DNA from: Microbacterium sp. MYb72 | GTDB taxonomy: Bacteria > Actinomycetota > Actinomycetes > Actinomycetales > Microbacteriaceae | Assembly: GCF_002979415.1 (NCBI RefSeq) | Contig: NZ_PCOT01000019.1 | Coordinates: 1 to 64,000 of the forward strand | Reading direction: 5' to 3' | DNA: 64,000 bases | In this document: one piece after another, positions 17,601-26,556 of the stretch | Layout: every line of letters starts with the position of its first letter | Numbering within the stretch: the stretch's first letter is position 1 | The notes under the pieces: generated by a model | Seen by the model: only the letters and a program-made list of their open reading frames with translations | Databases searched by the model: none | Told to the model about the DNA's origin: nothing | Program-made: the position numbers and the translations under genes

Positions 17601-17910
17601 TCCGTCCGCGCCGAGCCCGACAGGCCCCCGCGAGCGTTCGCATGATGCCTGTGCCTGCTTCGTGCCTGCGTCGAGTTCACGTGCAGTCGTCGAGTGCACG
17701 GCATCCGTGCGTCGATATCCCGTGCGTTCGGCGACTTCACGCGCAGTCGCCGACCCGGAGCCGGAGCCGGAGTCGGAGTCGGAGAGTAAGAGCCAGGATG
17801 TGCGCACTGCACATCGATGAGGCATTCTCGTGCGCAATGCACATGTCGCGAGGTCTTGTCGCGTCGCTACTGTGGCCGACAAAACCCGTCCCTCCTCTCG
17901 AAGGATCCTC
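17601..17910. other. Gene-free stretch with short direct repeats and operator-like sites
   Basis: A 310-base region between thrC and the permease. It holds a 33-base direct repeat (17661-17693 and 17721-17753, about 27 matching positions, exactly 60 bp apart), a run of CGGAGC/CGGAGT hexamers (about 17754-17784) and the paired 15-base sites at 17799-17843. A long frame from 17492 crosses it on the minus strand but shows no domain. Confidence 0.5.
17799..17843. promoter_or_regulatory. Pair of 15-base direct repeats, probable operator of the DUF917 operon
   Basis: TGTGCGCACTGCACA (17799-17813) and CGTGCGCAATGCACA (17829-17843) match at 13 of 15 positions and start 30 bp apart, about three helical turns. 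Each has partial dyad symmetry (TGTGC / GCACA). They end 67 bases before the permease start and are good candidates for the PucR regulator encoded at the end of the operon. Confidence 0.55.
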
Positions 17911-19242
17911 ATGGCACGCACGGCGCACGCAGATGACTTCGCGCTCTCCCGAGTGACTCCCGAGGCCCGCAAGCCCTGGTTCGGAATCGCCGTACAGCGG
18001 TTCGGTCAGGTCTCGGCCCTCTCGCAGTTCCTCCTCGGAGCGACCCTCGGCTACGGCATGACCTTCGGCGAGGCCGTCCTCGCCTTCCTCCTCGGCTCCC
18101 TCATCCTCGAGGTGATCATGTGCGTGGTCGGCTTCATCGGCCAGCGCGAGGGACTCAACACCGCTCTTCTGGCGCGGTGGACCGGTTTCGGCGAGATCGG
18201 CGCCTCCCTCGTCGGCCTCGCCATCGGCATCAGCCTCATCGGCTGGTTCGGCATCCAGTCCGCGATCTCGGCGCAGTCGCTCGACGCCCTCATGCCCGGT
18301 GCCCTGCCGGTGTGGGCGTGGAGCCTCATCTTCGGACTCGTCGTCACGGCGATCGTGGCCTTCGGTTTCGTCGGGATGCAGTGGCTGGCGAACATCACCG
18401 TGCCGCTGTTCCTGATCCTCGTCGGCTGGTCGGTCATCTCCGAACTGAGCCGTCACGACATCGGCGAGCTGCTCACCGGACCCGCGCCCGGCCCCGCCAT
18501 GAGCGTGTGGGCGGGCACCGGGATCGTGGCCGGCGGTCTGATCGTCGGGGCGATCATCACCGGAGACATGACCCGCTTCAACCGCTCCCGCGCAGACGTC
18601 GTGAAGCAGACCGTGCTCGGCGTCTCCCTCGGCGAGTTCGTGATCGGCCTCGCCGGCGTGCTGCTCGCCCACGCGGCGGGCACCGGAGACATCGTGGCGA
18701 TCGTGACCTCCTCGGTCGGCTTCATCGGCCTGTTCATCGTCCTCACCGGCACCCTGAAGATCAACGACTGGAACCTGTACTCCTCGACCCTGGGCCTGGT
18801 GAACTTCATCTCCACCGCGTTCGGGCGCAACCTGCACCGCGTGACCACGACGATCGTCCTCGGCGTCGTCGGCTCGGTGCTGGCCGCGGTCGGCATCCTC
18901 GGGCAGTTCACCGAGTTCCTCATCGTGCTGAGCGTCGCCTTCCCGCCCATCGCCGGGATCATGGTCGCCGAGTACTACATCGTGCGGCGCTGGCGACCCG
19001 ACCTCGACGCCACCCGCGACGAGGGAACGCTCCCCGCCACCGCTCCCCGGATCGTCCCCGCGACCATCGTGGTGTGGCTGGTGTCGGCGCTCGTCGGCTA
19101 CTTCGTCACCTGGGGCATCCCGTCGCTCATCAGCCTGTTCCTGTCGATGGCGCTCTACGTGATCGCGGGCAAGCTCGGCTGGGTGCGCGGCGTGGGCGTG
19201 GCGACGACACGCCAGTCCTCTCCGGTCGAGGCCACGGCCTGA
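17911..19242 (+). CDS. NCS1 family cytosine/purine/hydantoin-type permease
   Basis: A 443-residue permease with about twelve membrane helices, related to CodB and other nucleobase/hydantoin importers of the nucleobase-cation symporter-1 family. Recognisable parts are the N-terminal QVSALSQFLLGATLGYGMTF, the helix-3 region IGWFGIQSAISAQSL and GDMTRFNRS after helix 6. It should import a heterocyclic ring compound with protons or sodium. Start ATG 17911 has GAAGGA six bases upstream. It heads an operon with a HyuA-like protein and three DUF917 proteins, so the substrate is probably a hydantoin or thiohydantoin-like ring rather than cytosine; no cytosine deaminase is nearby. Confidence 0.88.
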   Translation: MARTAHADDFALSRVTPEARKPWFGIAVQRFGQVSALSQFLLGATLGYGMTFGEAVLAFLLGSLILEVIMCVVGFIGQREGLNTALLARWTGFGEIGASLVGLAIGISLIGWFGIQSAISAQSLDALMPGALPVWAWSLIFGLVVTAIVAFGFVGMQWLANITVPLFLILVGWSVISELSRHDIGELLTGPAPGPAMSVWAGTGIVAGGLIVGAIITGDMTRFNRSRADVVKQTVLGVSLGEFVIGLAGVLLAHAAGTGDIVAIVTSSVGFIGLFIVLTGTLKINDWNLYSSTLGLVNFISTAFGRNLHRVTTTIVLGVVGSVLAAVGILGQFTEFLIVLSVAFPPIAGIMVAEYYIVRRWRPDLDATRDEGTLPATAPRIVPATIVVWLVSALVGYFVTWGIPSLISLFLSMALYVIAGKLGWVRGVGVATTRQSSPVEATA

Positions 19243-19280
19243 CCCGTCCACTCGACACCCACCACACGGAAGCGAGAATC

Positions 19281-20828
19281 ATGCACATCGGCATCGACGT
19301 CGGCGGCACCAACACCGACGCAGTCCTCATGGACCGGACCCGCACGCTCGCGGGGGTGAAGCACTCCACGACCCCCGACGTCACGAGCGGCATCGTCCAG
19401 GCGATCGAGGACCTGCGGGCAGGGCACGCCTTCGAGGGCTCCGACATCGAGGCCGTGATGATCGGCACCACGCACTTCATCAACGCGCTCGTGCAGGCGA
19501 GCAGGCTGGCGCCGGTCGCCGCCCTCCGGCTCGGACTGCCGGCGACGCGGGCGCTGCCTCCGCTGATCGACTGGCCGGAGGCGCTGGTCGCGGCGACGCA
19601 GGCGCGCAGCTACCTCGCGCACGGCGGCTACGAGTTCGACGGCCGCCCGATCTCGCCGCTCGATCCCGACGAGATCCGCGCGCACGCGGAGGACATGAAG
19701 ACCCACGGCATCCGCTCTGTGGCGATCTCGTCGGTCTTCAGCCCGGTCAACCACGACCTCGAAGCGCAGGCTGCGGAGATCGTGTCGTCGGTGCTCGGGC
19801 CGGATGCCGCCATCTCGCTGTCCCACGAGATCGGCCGCATCGGCCTGCTCGAGCGCGAGAACGCGACCATCATCAACGCCGCGCTCCGCGAGCTCGCGTC
19901 GGAGATCGTCGACGGGCTCACCTCCGCCGTGCGCGCTCAGGGCATCGAGGCGCCGATCTTCCTCAGCCAGAACGACGGCACGCTGATGGACGAGGAGTAC
20001 GTGCGTCGCTACCCCGTCGCGACCTTCGCGTCGGGTCCGACGAACTCGATGCGCGGAGCGGCGGCGACGAGCGGGCTCGACGACTGCGCCGTGATCGACG
20101 TGGGCGGCACCACCGCCGACATCGGACTCCTCATCAACGGCTTCCCGCGAGAGACCGCCAACGAAGTCAAGGTCGCCGGCATCCGCACCAACTTCCGGAT
20201 GCCGGATGTGCTGTCGCTCGGCATCGGCGGCGGCAGCATCGTCGACGAGGAGACCGCGGAGGTCGGTCCGGCCTCGGTCGGCTATCGGCTCACGACGGAA
20301 GCGCTCGTGTTCGGGGGATCGACGCTCACCGCGACCGACATCGCCGTGGCGGCCGGACGCGCATCCGTCGGCGACCCGTCGAAGGTCGCCCACCTCGACC
20401 CCGCCTTCGTCGCGCGGGTGCTCGATCGCATCGCCGAGCGCGTCTCCGAGGCGGTCGACCGCATGCGCACCTCACCGGAGCCGATCGCCGTGGTCGCGGT
20501 GGGCGGCGGATCGATCCTCCTGCCGGATGAGCTGCCGCTGTTCGGCACGGTGCATCGCCCGGAGAACTACGCTGTCGCGAACGCCATCGGCGCCTCGATC
20601 GCCCAGGTGGGCGGCGAGATCGACAAGGTCTACGCGATCGAACCCGGCCGTAGGGACGAGACGCTCGCCGAGGTGCGCGCGGAGGCCGTGGACAAGGCGA
20701 TCGCCGCGGGCGCGAAGCCCTCGACGGTCGCGATCATCGACTTCGACGAGGTGCCGATCCCGTACCTCCCCGGCAACGCCACACGCATCCGCGTGAAGGC
20801 GGTCGGCGATCTCGACATGGGGGCCTGA
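19281..20828 (+). CDS. Hydantoinase/oxoprolinase HyuA-like subunit
   Basis: A 515-residue ATP-dependent hydrolase-type protein with the ASKHA-like fold. The N-terminal phosphate loop GIDVGGTNTDAVLMD, the central VIDVGGTTADIGLL and the conserved SLGIGGGSIVDEE are intact, and AVGGGSILLP comes near the end. The family opens five-membered imide rings (hydantoins, 5-oxoproline) using ATP, usually with a HyuB partner. No HyuB is present; the next genes are DUF917 proteins instead, a pairing known for shorter HyuA proteins. It follows the permease by 38 bp and ends one base before the next start. Confidence 0.9.
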   Translation: MHIGIDVGGTNTDAVLMDRTRTLAGVKHSTTPDVTSGIVQAIEDLRAGHAFEGSDIEAVMIGTTHFINALVQASRLAPVAALRLGLPATRALPPLIDWPEALVAATQARSYLAHGGYEFDGRPISPLDPDEIRAHAEDMKTHGIRSVAISSVFSPVNHDLEAQAAEIVSSVLGPDAAISLSHEIGRIGLLERENATIINAALRELASEIVDGLTSAVRAQGIEAPIFLSQNDGTLMDEEYVRRYPVATFASGPTNSMRGAAATSGLDDCAVIDVGGTTADIGLLINGFPRETANEVKVAGIRTNFRMPDVLSLGIGGGSIVDEETAEVGPASVGYRLTTEALVFGGSTLTATDIAVAAGRASVGDPSKVAHLDPAFVARVLDRIAERVSEAVDRMRTSPEPIAVVAVGGGSILLPDELPLFGTVHRPENYAVANAIGASIAQVGGEIDKVYAIEPGRRDETLAEVRAEAVDKAIAAGAKPSTVAIIDFDEVPIPYLPGNATRIRVKAVGDLDMGA

Positions 20829-20829
20829 C

Positions 20830-21951
20830 ATGAGCTGGTCGATCACCCCCGCCCACATCGAGGGTCTCGCCCGTGGCGCCGCCGTGCTCGGCACCGGCGG
20901 TGGCGGCGACCCGTACATCGGCGCGCTGCTCGCCCGTCAGGCGCTCGCCGCCGGCGGCGAGGTCACCGTCGTCGGTCTCGACGAGGTGCCCGACGACGCA
21001 CTCGTCCTGTTCGTCGCCATGATGGGCGCGCCGACCGTGATGGTCGAGAAGCTCCCCAGCCTCGACGAGGTCATCGAGCCCGTGAAGGCCCTCGGCATCC
21101 ACCTCGGCCGACCGGTCACGCACATCGCGTGCGCCGAGGTCGGGGGAGTGAACTCCACCATCCCGATCGCGGCGGCCGCCGCCCTCGGCCTCCCCCTCGT
21201 GGACGCCGACGGCATGGGGCGCGCCTTCCCCGAACTCCAGATGGTGCTGCCGACCCTCTACGGGGTGACCGCCTCGCCCCTCGCGTTCAGCGACGAAAAG
21301 GGCAACACCGGCGTGCTGCAGACGGTGGACAACTCCTGGACGGAGCGCATCGCCCGCGTCGCGTGCGTCGAGATGGGCTGCTCCGTCATGATCTCCGGAT
21401 TCTCGATGACGGGCGCAGCGGCCAGGGAGTCGCTCGTCGGCGGCTCGCTCTCCCGCTGCATCGCCATCGGAGAGCGGATCGCCCGCGCCCGCGACGAGAA
21501 GTCCGACCCGGTGTCGGCGGTGGTCGACCTGCTCGGGGGTCGCGAGCTCTTCGACGGCAAGGTCGTCGACGTGCAGCGTGCGACCACCACCGGCTTCGCT
21601 CGTGGCAGCGCGCGCATCGACGCCGAGGGCGGATCGTCCCTGACGCTGCGGTTCCAGAACGAGCACCTGGTCGCCGAGAGCGACGGCGCCGTGCTCGCCA
21701 CCACACCCGACCTCATCATGATTCTCGACGGCGAGTCGGGTGAGCCCATCACCACCGAAGGGCTGCGCTACGGACAGCGCGTCCGTGTGATCGCGGCGCC
21801 GGCAGACGAGCGCTGGCATTCGGCGGAGGCGCTCGCGATGGTCGGCCCGGGGTACTTCGGCTACGACATCGCCGCCCACCGATTCGACGGCGCCGTGTCG
21901 ACGGGCGCGGTCGCAGGCGATGCGCCCGGCGTGAGGAGCGAGGCCAGATGA
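20830..21951 (+). CDS. DUF917 family protein, first of three
   Basis: A 373-residue cytosolic protein of the DUF917 family, whose members have been linked to S-methyl-thiohydantoin desulfurisation. Signature parts are present: LGTGGGGDPYIG near residue 20, MMGAPTVMVEK near 60, CAEVGGVNSTIP near 100 (with a cysteine), VDADGMGRAFPE near 125 and ITTEGLRYGQRVRV near 310. Two domains are expected. It starts one base after the HyuA-like stop and overlaps the second copy by four bases (ATGA), so all are co-translated. It probably works with the HyuA-like protein on the same ring substrate. Confidence 0.9.
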   Translation: MSWSITPAHIEGLARGAAVLGTGGGGDPYIGALLARQALAAGGEVTVVGLDEVPDDALVLFVAMMGAPTVMVEKLPSLDEVIEPVKALGIHLGRPVTHIACAEVGGVNSTIPIAAAAALGLPLVDADGMGRAFPELQMVLPTLYGVTASPLAFSDEKGNTGVLQTVDNSWTERIARVACVEMGCSVMISGFSMTGAAARESLVGGSLSRCIAIGERIARARDEKSDPVSAVVDLLGGRELFDGKVVDVQRATTTGFARGSARIDAEGGSSLTLRFQNEHLVAESDGAVLATTPDLIMILDGESGEPITTEGLRYGQRVRVIAAPADERWHSAEALAMVGPGYFGYDIAAHRFDGAVSTGAVAGDAPGVRSEAR

Positions 21952-23051
21952 GCTGGCAGCTCACGGCGGCCGATCTTCCCGACCTCGCGCGCGGCGCGAC
22001 GCTGCTGGGCACGGGAGGCGGAGGCGATCCGTACATCGGCAAGATGCTCGTGGAACGCGTCCTCGGCGACGGCAGCATCACGATCCTCGATCCGGACGAG
22101 CTCGCCGACGACCTGTTCGTGATCCCCACGGCGCAGATGGGCGCGCCCACCGTGATGGTCGAGAAGATCCCCGCCGGCACCGAGCCGACCCTCGCGCTGC
22201 GCACCCTCGAAGAGCACCTCGGACGCACGGCCGATGCCACGATGCCGATCGAGTGCGGAGGGATCAACTCGATGATCCCTCTGGTCGTCGCGGCGGAGAC
22301 CGGACTCCCCGTCGTGGACGCCGACGGCATGGGGCGCGCGTTCCCCGAGCTGTCGATGGAGACCTTCGCGGTCTACGGCGTGCACGGCTCGCCGCTCGCC
22401 CTCGCGGGGGAGCGCGGGGAGCGGGTCGTCATCGACACCGGCGCCGACGACCGGCAGATGGAGTGGCTGGCACGCGGCATCACGATCCGCCTCGGCGGCG
22501 TCGGGCACATCGCCGAGTACGCGATGACCGGCGCCGACGTGCGGCGCACCGCCGTGCCGCGCACGATCTCGATGGCGCTCGCGCTCGGCCGCGCGATCCG
22601 TCTGGCACGGGAGGAGCACCGTTCTCCGTTCGAGGCGATCGCCGACACACTCGCACCCACCCTCTATCCGCATGTGCGCGAGCTCTGCGTGGGCAAGGTC
22701 GTCGACGTCGAGCGGCGCACCACAGAGGGCTTCGCGAAGGGCAGAGCGATCATCGCCCCGCTCGGCGACGCGGATGAGCCGCCCTTCGAGATCTCCTTCC
22801 AGAACGAGAACCTCATCGCGCGCAGGGGCGGGGCCGTCGTCGCGATCGTGCCCGATCTCATCTGCGTCGTCGATCACGAGACCGCGGAGCCGATCACCAC
22901 CGAAGGGCTCCGCTACGGGCAGCGCGTGCGAGTGCTCGGGATATCGACGCCCGACATGATGCGCACTCCGGAGGCGCTCGCCGCGTTCGGGCCGCCCGCC
23001 TTCGGCTTGACCGAGGGCTTCGTCCCGGTCGAGACTCTCGCGGCGTCCTAG
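21948..23051 (+). CDS. DUF917 family protein, second of three
   Basis: A 367-residue paralogue of the preceding protein with the same signature blocks: LGTGGGGDPYIG, QMGAPTVMVEK, IECGGINSMIP (cysteine conserved), VDADGMGRAFPE and ITTEGLRYGQRVRV. The blocks are so alike that both copies should be catalytically competent, perhaps as a heteromer or with different substrates. Its ATG overlaps the stop of the first copy. The next copy begins 10 bp after its stop. Confidence 0.9.
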   Translation: MSWQLTAADLPDLARGATLLGTGGGGDPYIGKMLVERVLGDGSITILDPDELADDLFVIPTAQMGAPTVMVEKIPAGTEPTLALRTLEEHLGRTADATMPIECGGINSMIPLVVAAETGLPVVDADGMGRAFPELSMETFAVYGVHGSPLALAGERGERVVIDTGADDRQMEWLARGITIRLGGVGHIAEYAMTGADVRRTAVPRTISMALALGRAIRLAREEHRSPFEAIADTLAPTLYPHVRELCVGKVVDVERRTTEGFAKGRAIIAPLGDADEPPFEISFQNENLIARRGGAVVAIVPDLICVVDHETAEPITTEGLRYGQRVRVLGISTPDMMRTPEALAAFGPPAFGLTEGFVPVETLAAS

Positions 23052-23061
23052 GCTGGAGCGC

Positions 23062-24090
23062 ATGGAGCTGGCGCGCGACGACCTCACCGCGCTCGCCCGC
23101 GGCTATGCGCTCCTCGGATCCGGCGGCGGCGGGTCCACCACGATGCTCGAACTCATGCTCGGCAGCTCTCCGGAGTGGCCGATGCGCATCGCGGCGGCAT
23201 CCGACCTGGACCCGGCCACCCCGTGCCTCGGCGTCGCCTTCGTCGGATCGACCATGCTGCTGGGGGAGCGGATGCCGGGAGCCGATCCCTTCCTCCCGCT
23301 CCTCTCGGCGGTCGAGCGGTGGCTCGGCCATCCCGTGCCCGCAGTCTGCTCGCTCGAGGGCGGCGGTATGAACGGGCTCGCCCCGCTCACTCTCGCCGGG
23401 ACCCACGTCGTCGTCGACGCCGATTGCACGGGGCGTGCCGTGCCAGGGCTCGATCAGATGTCGCTGTTCGTCGATCACGTGCCGGGGCTGGTCTTCGCGT
23501 GCGAGACAGGGGCCGACGGTGTGGCCCTGGTCGAGGCGAGGCGCCCGATCGACGCGGAGAGGGTGGTGCGCTCGGCGATCATCCAGGCCGGCGGCGTGGG
23601 CTGCGCCGTGCTCGGCGGTTTCACGGTCGGCGATCTCCGCGAGCACGCGATCGGGGGGCACCTCGCATACGCGCTCGGTCTCGGGCGCGCATTCCTGGAG
23701 TTCGGGCGCGCACCGCTGCCCATCCTCGCGGAGGCGCTCGGCGGCGAGCTGCTCGCGGAGGGCCGGATCGTCTCCGCGGCGCCGTCTCCGATGGATCCTC
23801 ACGCGAACGCGGTGGAGATCTCCGGGCTCGGCGGCGTCGTGCACAGGGTCGTCACGCACTCCGAGACCCTCGCCGTTCTCGCCGACGGGCGGCTGATCGC
23901 CTCGGCGCCGACGATCATCGTGATCCTCGATGCGGTGTCGCGGGAGATCCTCGAGGTGACCGATCTCGGCCTCGCCCGCACCGTCGCGGTGCTCGGCATC
24001 CCCGCGCCGGGCTGGTGGCGGGAACGCCCGGAACGACTCGCGCGTGTGCTCCCCTCGGCATACGGTCTCCTCGGGCTGGATGCCGCATGA
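23062..24090 (+). CDS. DUF917 family protein, third and divergent copy
   Basis: A 342-residue member that departs from the other two at most signature blocks: LGSGGGGSTTML instead of the GDPYIG form, FVGSTMLLGER instead of the MGAPTVMVEK block, and VDADCTGRAVPG instead of the GMGRAFPE form; the C-terminal ITTEGLRYGQ block is replaced by LEVTDLGLARTV. CSLEGGGMNGLAP keeps the cysteine region. It may be a regulatory subunit or act on a different compound. GGAG precedes the ATG at 23062. It overlaps the PucR regulator gene by four bases. Confidence 0.85.
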   Translation: MELARDDLTALARGYALLGSGGGGSTTMLELMLGSSPEWPMRIAAASDLDPATPCLGVAFVGSTMLLGERMPGADPFLPLLSAVERWLGHPVPAVCSLEGGGMNGLAPLTLAGTHVVVDADCTGRAVPGLDQMSLFVDHVPGLVFACETGADGVALVEARRPIDAERVVRSAIIQAGGVGCAVLGGFTVGDLREHAIGGHLAYALGLGRAFLEFGRAPLPILAEALGGELLAEGRIVSAAPSPMDPHANAVEISGLGGVVHRVVTHSETLAVLADGRLIASAPTIIVILDAVSREILEVTDLGLARTVAVLGIPAPGWWRERPERLARVLPSAYGLLGLDAA

Positions 24091-25598
24091 ACGAGCTGCT
24101 GCTGAGCGCCCTCCTGGCGCACGCCGAGAACGGCGGCCTTCGCCTGGTCGCGGGCCCCTCCGATGCATCGTGGTCAGCGGTCTCCGTCGAGGCGGGAGAG
24201 GCCGACCTGCGGGAGCACGGCGACGGACGTCTCGCCGTGCTGACCTCTGCGGCGCCCGCCACGACCTGGCAGCAGGACGCGTTGCTGCGCCGCGTGCGCG
24301 ACCGCGGCTTCACCGGGCTCGCTCTTCCCGGAGCGTCCGGGATGGATGCCGGCGCCCTGCGTCTCGCCGATCGGCTCGGACTCACCCTGCTCGACGTCGT
24401 GCGTCCGGTGCAGCTCGCGAAGGCGTGCTGGATGCTCATCGAGGCTCGCGACGCGCTCACGCTGAGCCAGGTGCGCAAGGTGGCGCAGTCCTTCGAGTAC
24501 TCGGCCGACGATCTGGCCGACCTCCTGCGGCACATCTCGGCGAACCTCGGACTCGGTGTCGCGCTCGTCGAGGCGGGCACCGTGATCCACGAGGCCGGAG
24601 ATCACCTCGATGAGGGGCTCCTCGCCGCCATCGGCTACGACTCCTGGATCGATCGCACGCGCACGACGGCGTTCGCGGCGGCGTCGGTGCGCGTCGACAG
24701 CCCGGGGCGCAGCGGTCTTCGTCTGGTCCTGTTCGGTCACGGGCTCAGCGACGCGCAGCTGCTCGCGCTGTCCGTCGCCGCCGAGGTGGCCATGCCGGCC
24801 GTCGCGGCGCGACTCCTCATCGACGAGGTCGCGGCCGTCAACGACGTCGCCGTGTCCTCCGGGCTCCTGCGCGACTTCGTCGACATCCGCGGGGCGGCCG
24901 ACATCGAGGTCGCCCGTCGCATGGCGGAGCGGGGATGGCGAACGTCCGGACACCATCTCGGATTCCGCATGGTCGCCAGAGGCAGGCTCGATCCGTTCTC
25001 CCTGTTGCGATCGATCAGCTCCGACCTGGCCGCGGTCGATGCCGAAGCCCACGCCACCACGACGGGCCGCGGCATCGGCGGGTGGCTGACCTTCGCCGAC
25101 GCGCCGAGCCCCGAGCGGGTCGAGCGCGCCGTCGCGGCCCTGCGCGAGCTGCATGCCGCGGCCCTCCGCGACTTCACGATCGCGACCGGGGTGGGCTCAT
25201 TGCAGAGCGGCCCGGAAGGTCTCGCGGCGACGTTGGACGAGGCAGCCGATGCGGCGCGCATCGCCGCGGCGCGGTCGGCGACCGGATGGTTCGTGCGCGT
25301 CGACAGTCTCGGCCTGGACCAGCTCCTTCTCGCCTGGACGGGCACGGACACCTTCGTGCCGGCCGCTCAGTCCCTGCTCGCTCCGCTGCAGGAAGGCGGC
25401 GGCGAACTCCTCTCGACGCTGTCGGCGTACCTGGACAACGAATCGGGCATCGCCGCGACGGCCGCGGCGCTCGGGCTGCATCGCAACACCGTCGCCGTGC
25501 GCATCCGCCGTGTCCAGGAGCTCCTCGGGATCGACATGGCTGATCCCGAGGCGCGCCTGGCACTGCATCTCGCATGTCGTGCGGTGCAGCCGCGCTGA
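24087..25598 (+). CDS. PucR family transcriptional regulator
   Basis: A 503-residue regulator. The N-terminal half has a PucR-like ligand-sensing region; the middle has a GGDEF-like CdaR domain (about residues 270-400), and the C-terminus has the PucR helix-turn-helix (LSTLSAYLDNESGIAATAAALGLHRNTVAVRIRRVQELL). PucR/CdaR proteins typically activate purine, allantoin or amino-acid catabolic operons when the substrate is present. The start ATGA overlaps the last DUF917 gene, so it is co-expressed with the operon it probably controls, likely through the paired sites at 17799-17843. Confidence 0.88.
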   Translation: MNELLLSALLAHAENGGLRLVAGPSDASWSAVSVEAGEADLREHGDGRLAVLTSAAPATTWQQDALLRRVRDRGFTGLALPGASGMDAGALRLADRLGLTLLDVVRPVQLAKACWMLIEARDALTLSQVRKVAQSFEYSADDLADLLRHISANLGLGVALVEAGTVIHEAGDHLDEGLLAAIGYDSWIDRTRTTAFAAASVRVDSPGRSGLRLVLFGHGLSDAQLLALSVAAEVAMPAVAARLLIDEVAAVNDVAVSSGLLRDFVDIRGAADIEVARRMAERGWRTSGHHLGFRMVARGRLDPFSLLRSISSDLAAVDAEAHATTTGRGIGGWLTFADAPSPERVERAVAALRELHAAALRDFTIATGVGSLQSGPEGLAATLDEAADAARIAAARSATGWFVRVDSLGLDQLLLAWTGTDTFVPAAQSLLAPLQEGGGELLSTLSAYLDNESGIAATAAALGLHRNTVAVRIRRVQELLGIDMADPEARLALHLACRAVQPR

Positions 25599-25655
25599 AC
25601 TGCGCGGATCGCAGGGGATGCGGATCGTCGGAAAGGCACGGCCGACCGGACCGCT

Positions 25656-26066
25656 CTACGCGGGGTCGCCGTTGAGCATCCAGTTGACGCCGAAGCGGTC
25701 GACCAGCATTCCGAACAGGCCGCCCCACGGTGCGACGTCGAGCGGCATCGTGATCGTGGCGCCGTCGGCGAGTCCGTCCCAGACCGCCCGCGTCGCGTCG
25801 GCCGACGTTCCGCTCAGCGAGACGGAGAAGCCCTGCGGGGTGACGTAGGGCATTGCGCTCGGCGTGTCCGACGCCATGAGCACGAGACCGTCTGGCGTGG
25901 TCAGCTGCGCGTGCATCACGAGGTCCTTCTCGCTCGGATCCTGAAGCATGTCGGGGAACTCCGCGAAGACGTTGACGTCGAGATCACCGCCCAGCACGAC
26001 CTGGTAGAACTCCATCGCCTCGCGCGCGTTGTCGCGGAAGGAGAGATAGGGGTTGAGATTCGCCAT
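25656..26066 (-). CDS. VOC superfamily PhnB-like protein
   Basis: A 136-residue glyoxalase/bleomycin-resistance fold protein of the PhnB/3-demethylubiquinone-methyltransferase-like group. N-terminal LNPYLSFRDNAREAMEFYQVVLGG and C-terminal WGGLFGMLVDRFGVNWMLN are typical. Metal-binding positions are only partly conserved, so function is unknown. The ATG at 26066 is chosen because GGGAGA lies four bases upstream; a longer frame to 26114 has no ribosome site. It is convergent with the PucR gene. Confidence 0.88.
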   Translation of the reverse strand: MANLNPYLSFRDNAREAMEFYQVVLGGDLDVNVFAEFPDMLQDPSEKDLVMHAQLTTPDGLVLMASDTPSAMPYVTPQGFSVSLSGTSADATRAVWDGLADGATITMPLDVAPWGGLFGMLVDRFGVNWMLNGDPA

Positions 26067-26157
26067 TGTTTCTCCCAGAGTGAGGTGTTCGACTCGGCCG
26101 GCCCCGATGTGCACGCTCAGTCTGCGCCCGTCTCCGGGCGTCTCGCAAGAGGATCAG

Positions 26158-26556
26158 TCAGAACGAGGTGCGCTTGACGAGACCGCGGTTCGTGCGGATG
26201 TGCTCGTAGTCCCACTGGACCTCGCGAGACGCCGCCAGCCAGCCCGCGAGCGCCGCCGTGTCGATCTCGGTGACGTCGGTGAAGCGCACCTCGGCAGCCT
26301 GGAAGGTGCCGGACGGAGCGAGGCCGTCGACGTCGAACGACTGACCCGACCAGAACATCAGCCGAACGGCATCCTTCAGGCGGCTGTACCCGACGATCGG
26401 GTTGCCGTCGAGGAACCAGACGGGATGCGCGTGCCACACCTTGCTCACGGCCTCGGGGAGCCCCTGTTCGATCTCGCGCGCGAGCAGCTCGCAGATCTCC
26501 CGGTCGCTCGGGGCCTGCCGCGCGTGGTAGGCGTCGATTTCCGCCGCGCGGGTCAT
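26158..26556 (-). CDS. DUF1801 domain protein
   Basis: A 132-residue small protein of the DUF1801 (YdhG-like) family: GLPEAVSKVWHAHPVWFLDG, VGYSRLKDAVRLMFWSGQSF and a C-terminal basic tail GLVKRTSF. These proteins share a frataxin-like fold; no enzyme activity is established. The start overlaps the stop of the coiled-coil membrane protein by four bases, indicating co-translation. Confidence 0.85.
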   Translation of the reverse strand: MTRAAEIDAYHARQAPSDREICELLAREIEQGLPEAVSKVWHAHPVWFLDGNPIVGYSRLKDAVRLMFWSGQSFDVDGLAPSGTFQAAEVRFTDVTEIDTAALAGWLAASREVQWDYEHIRTNRGLVKRTSF

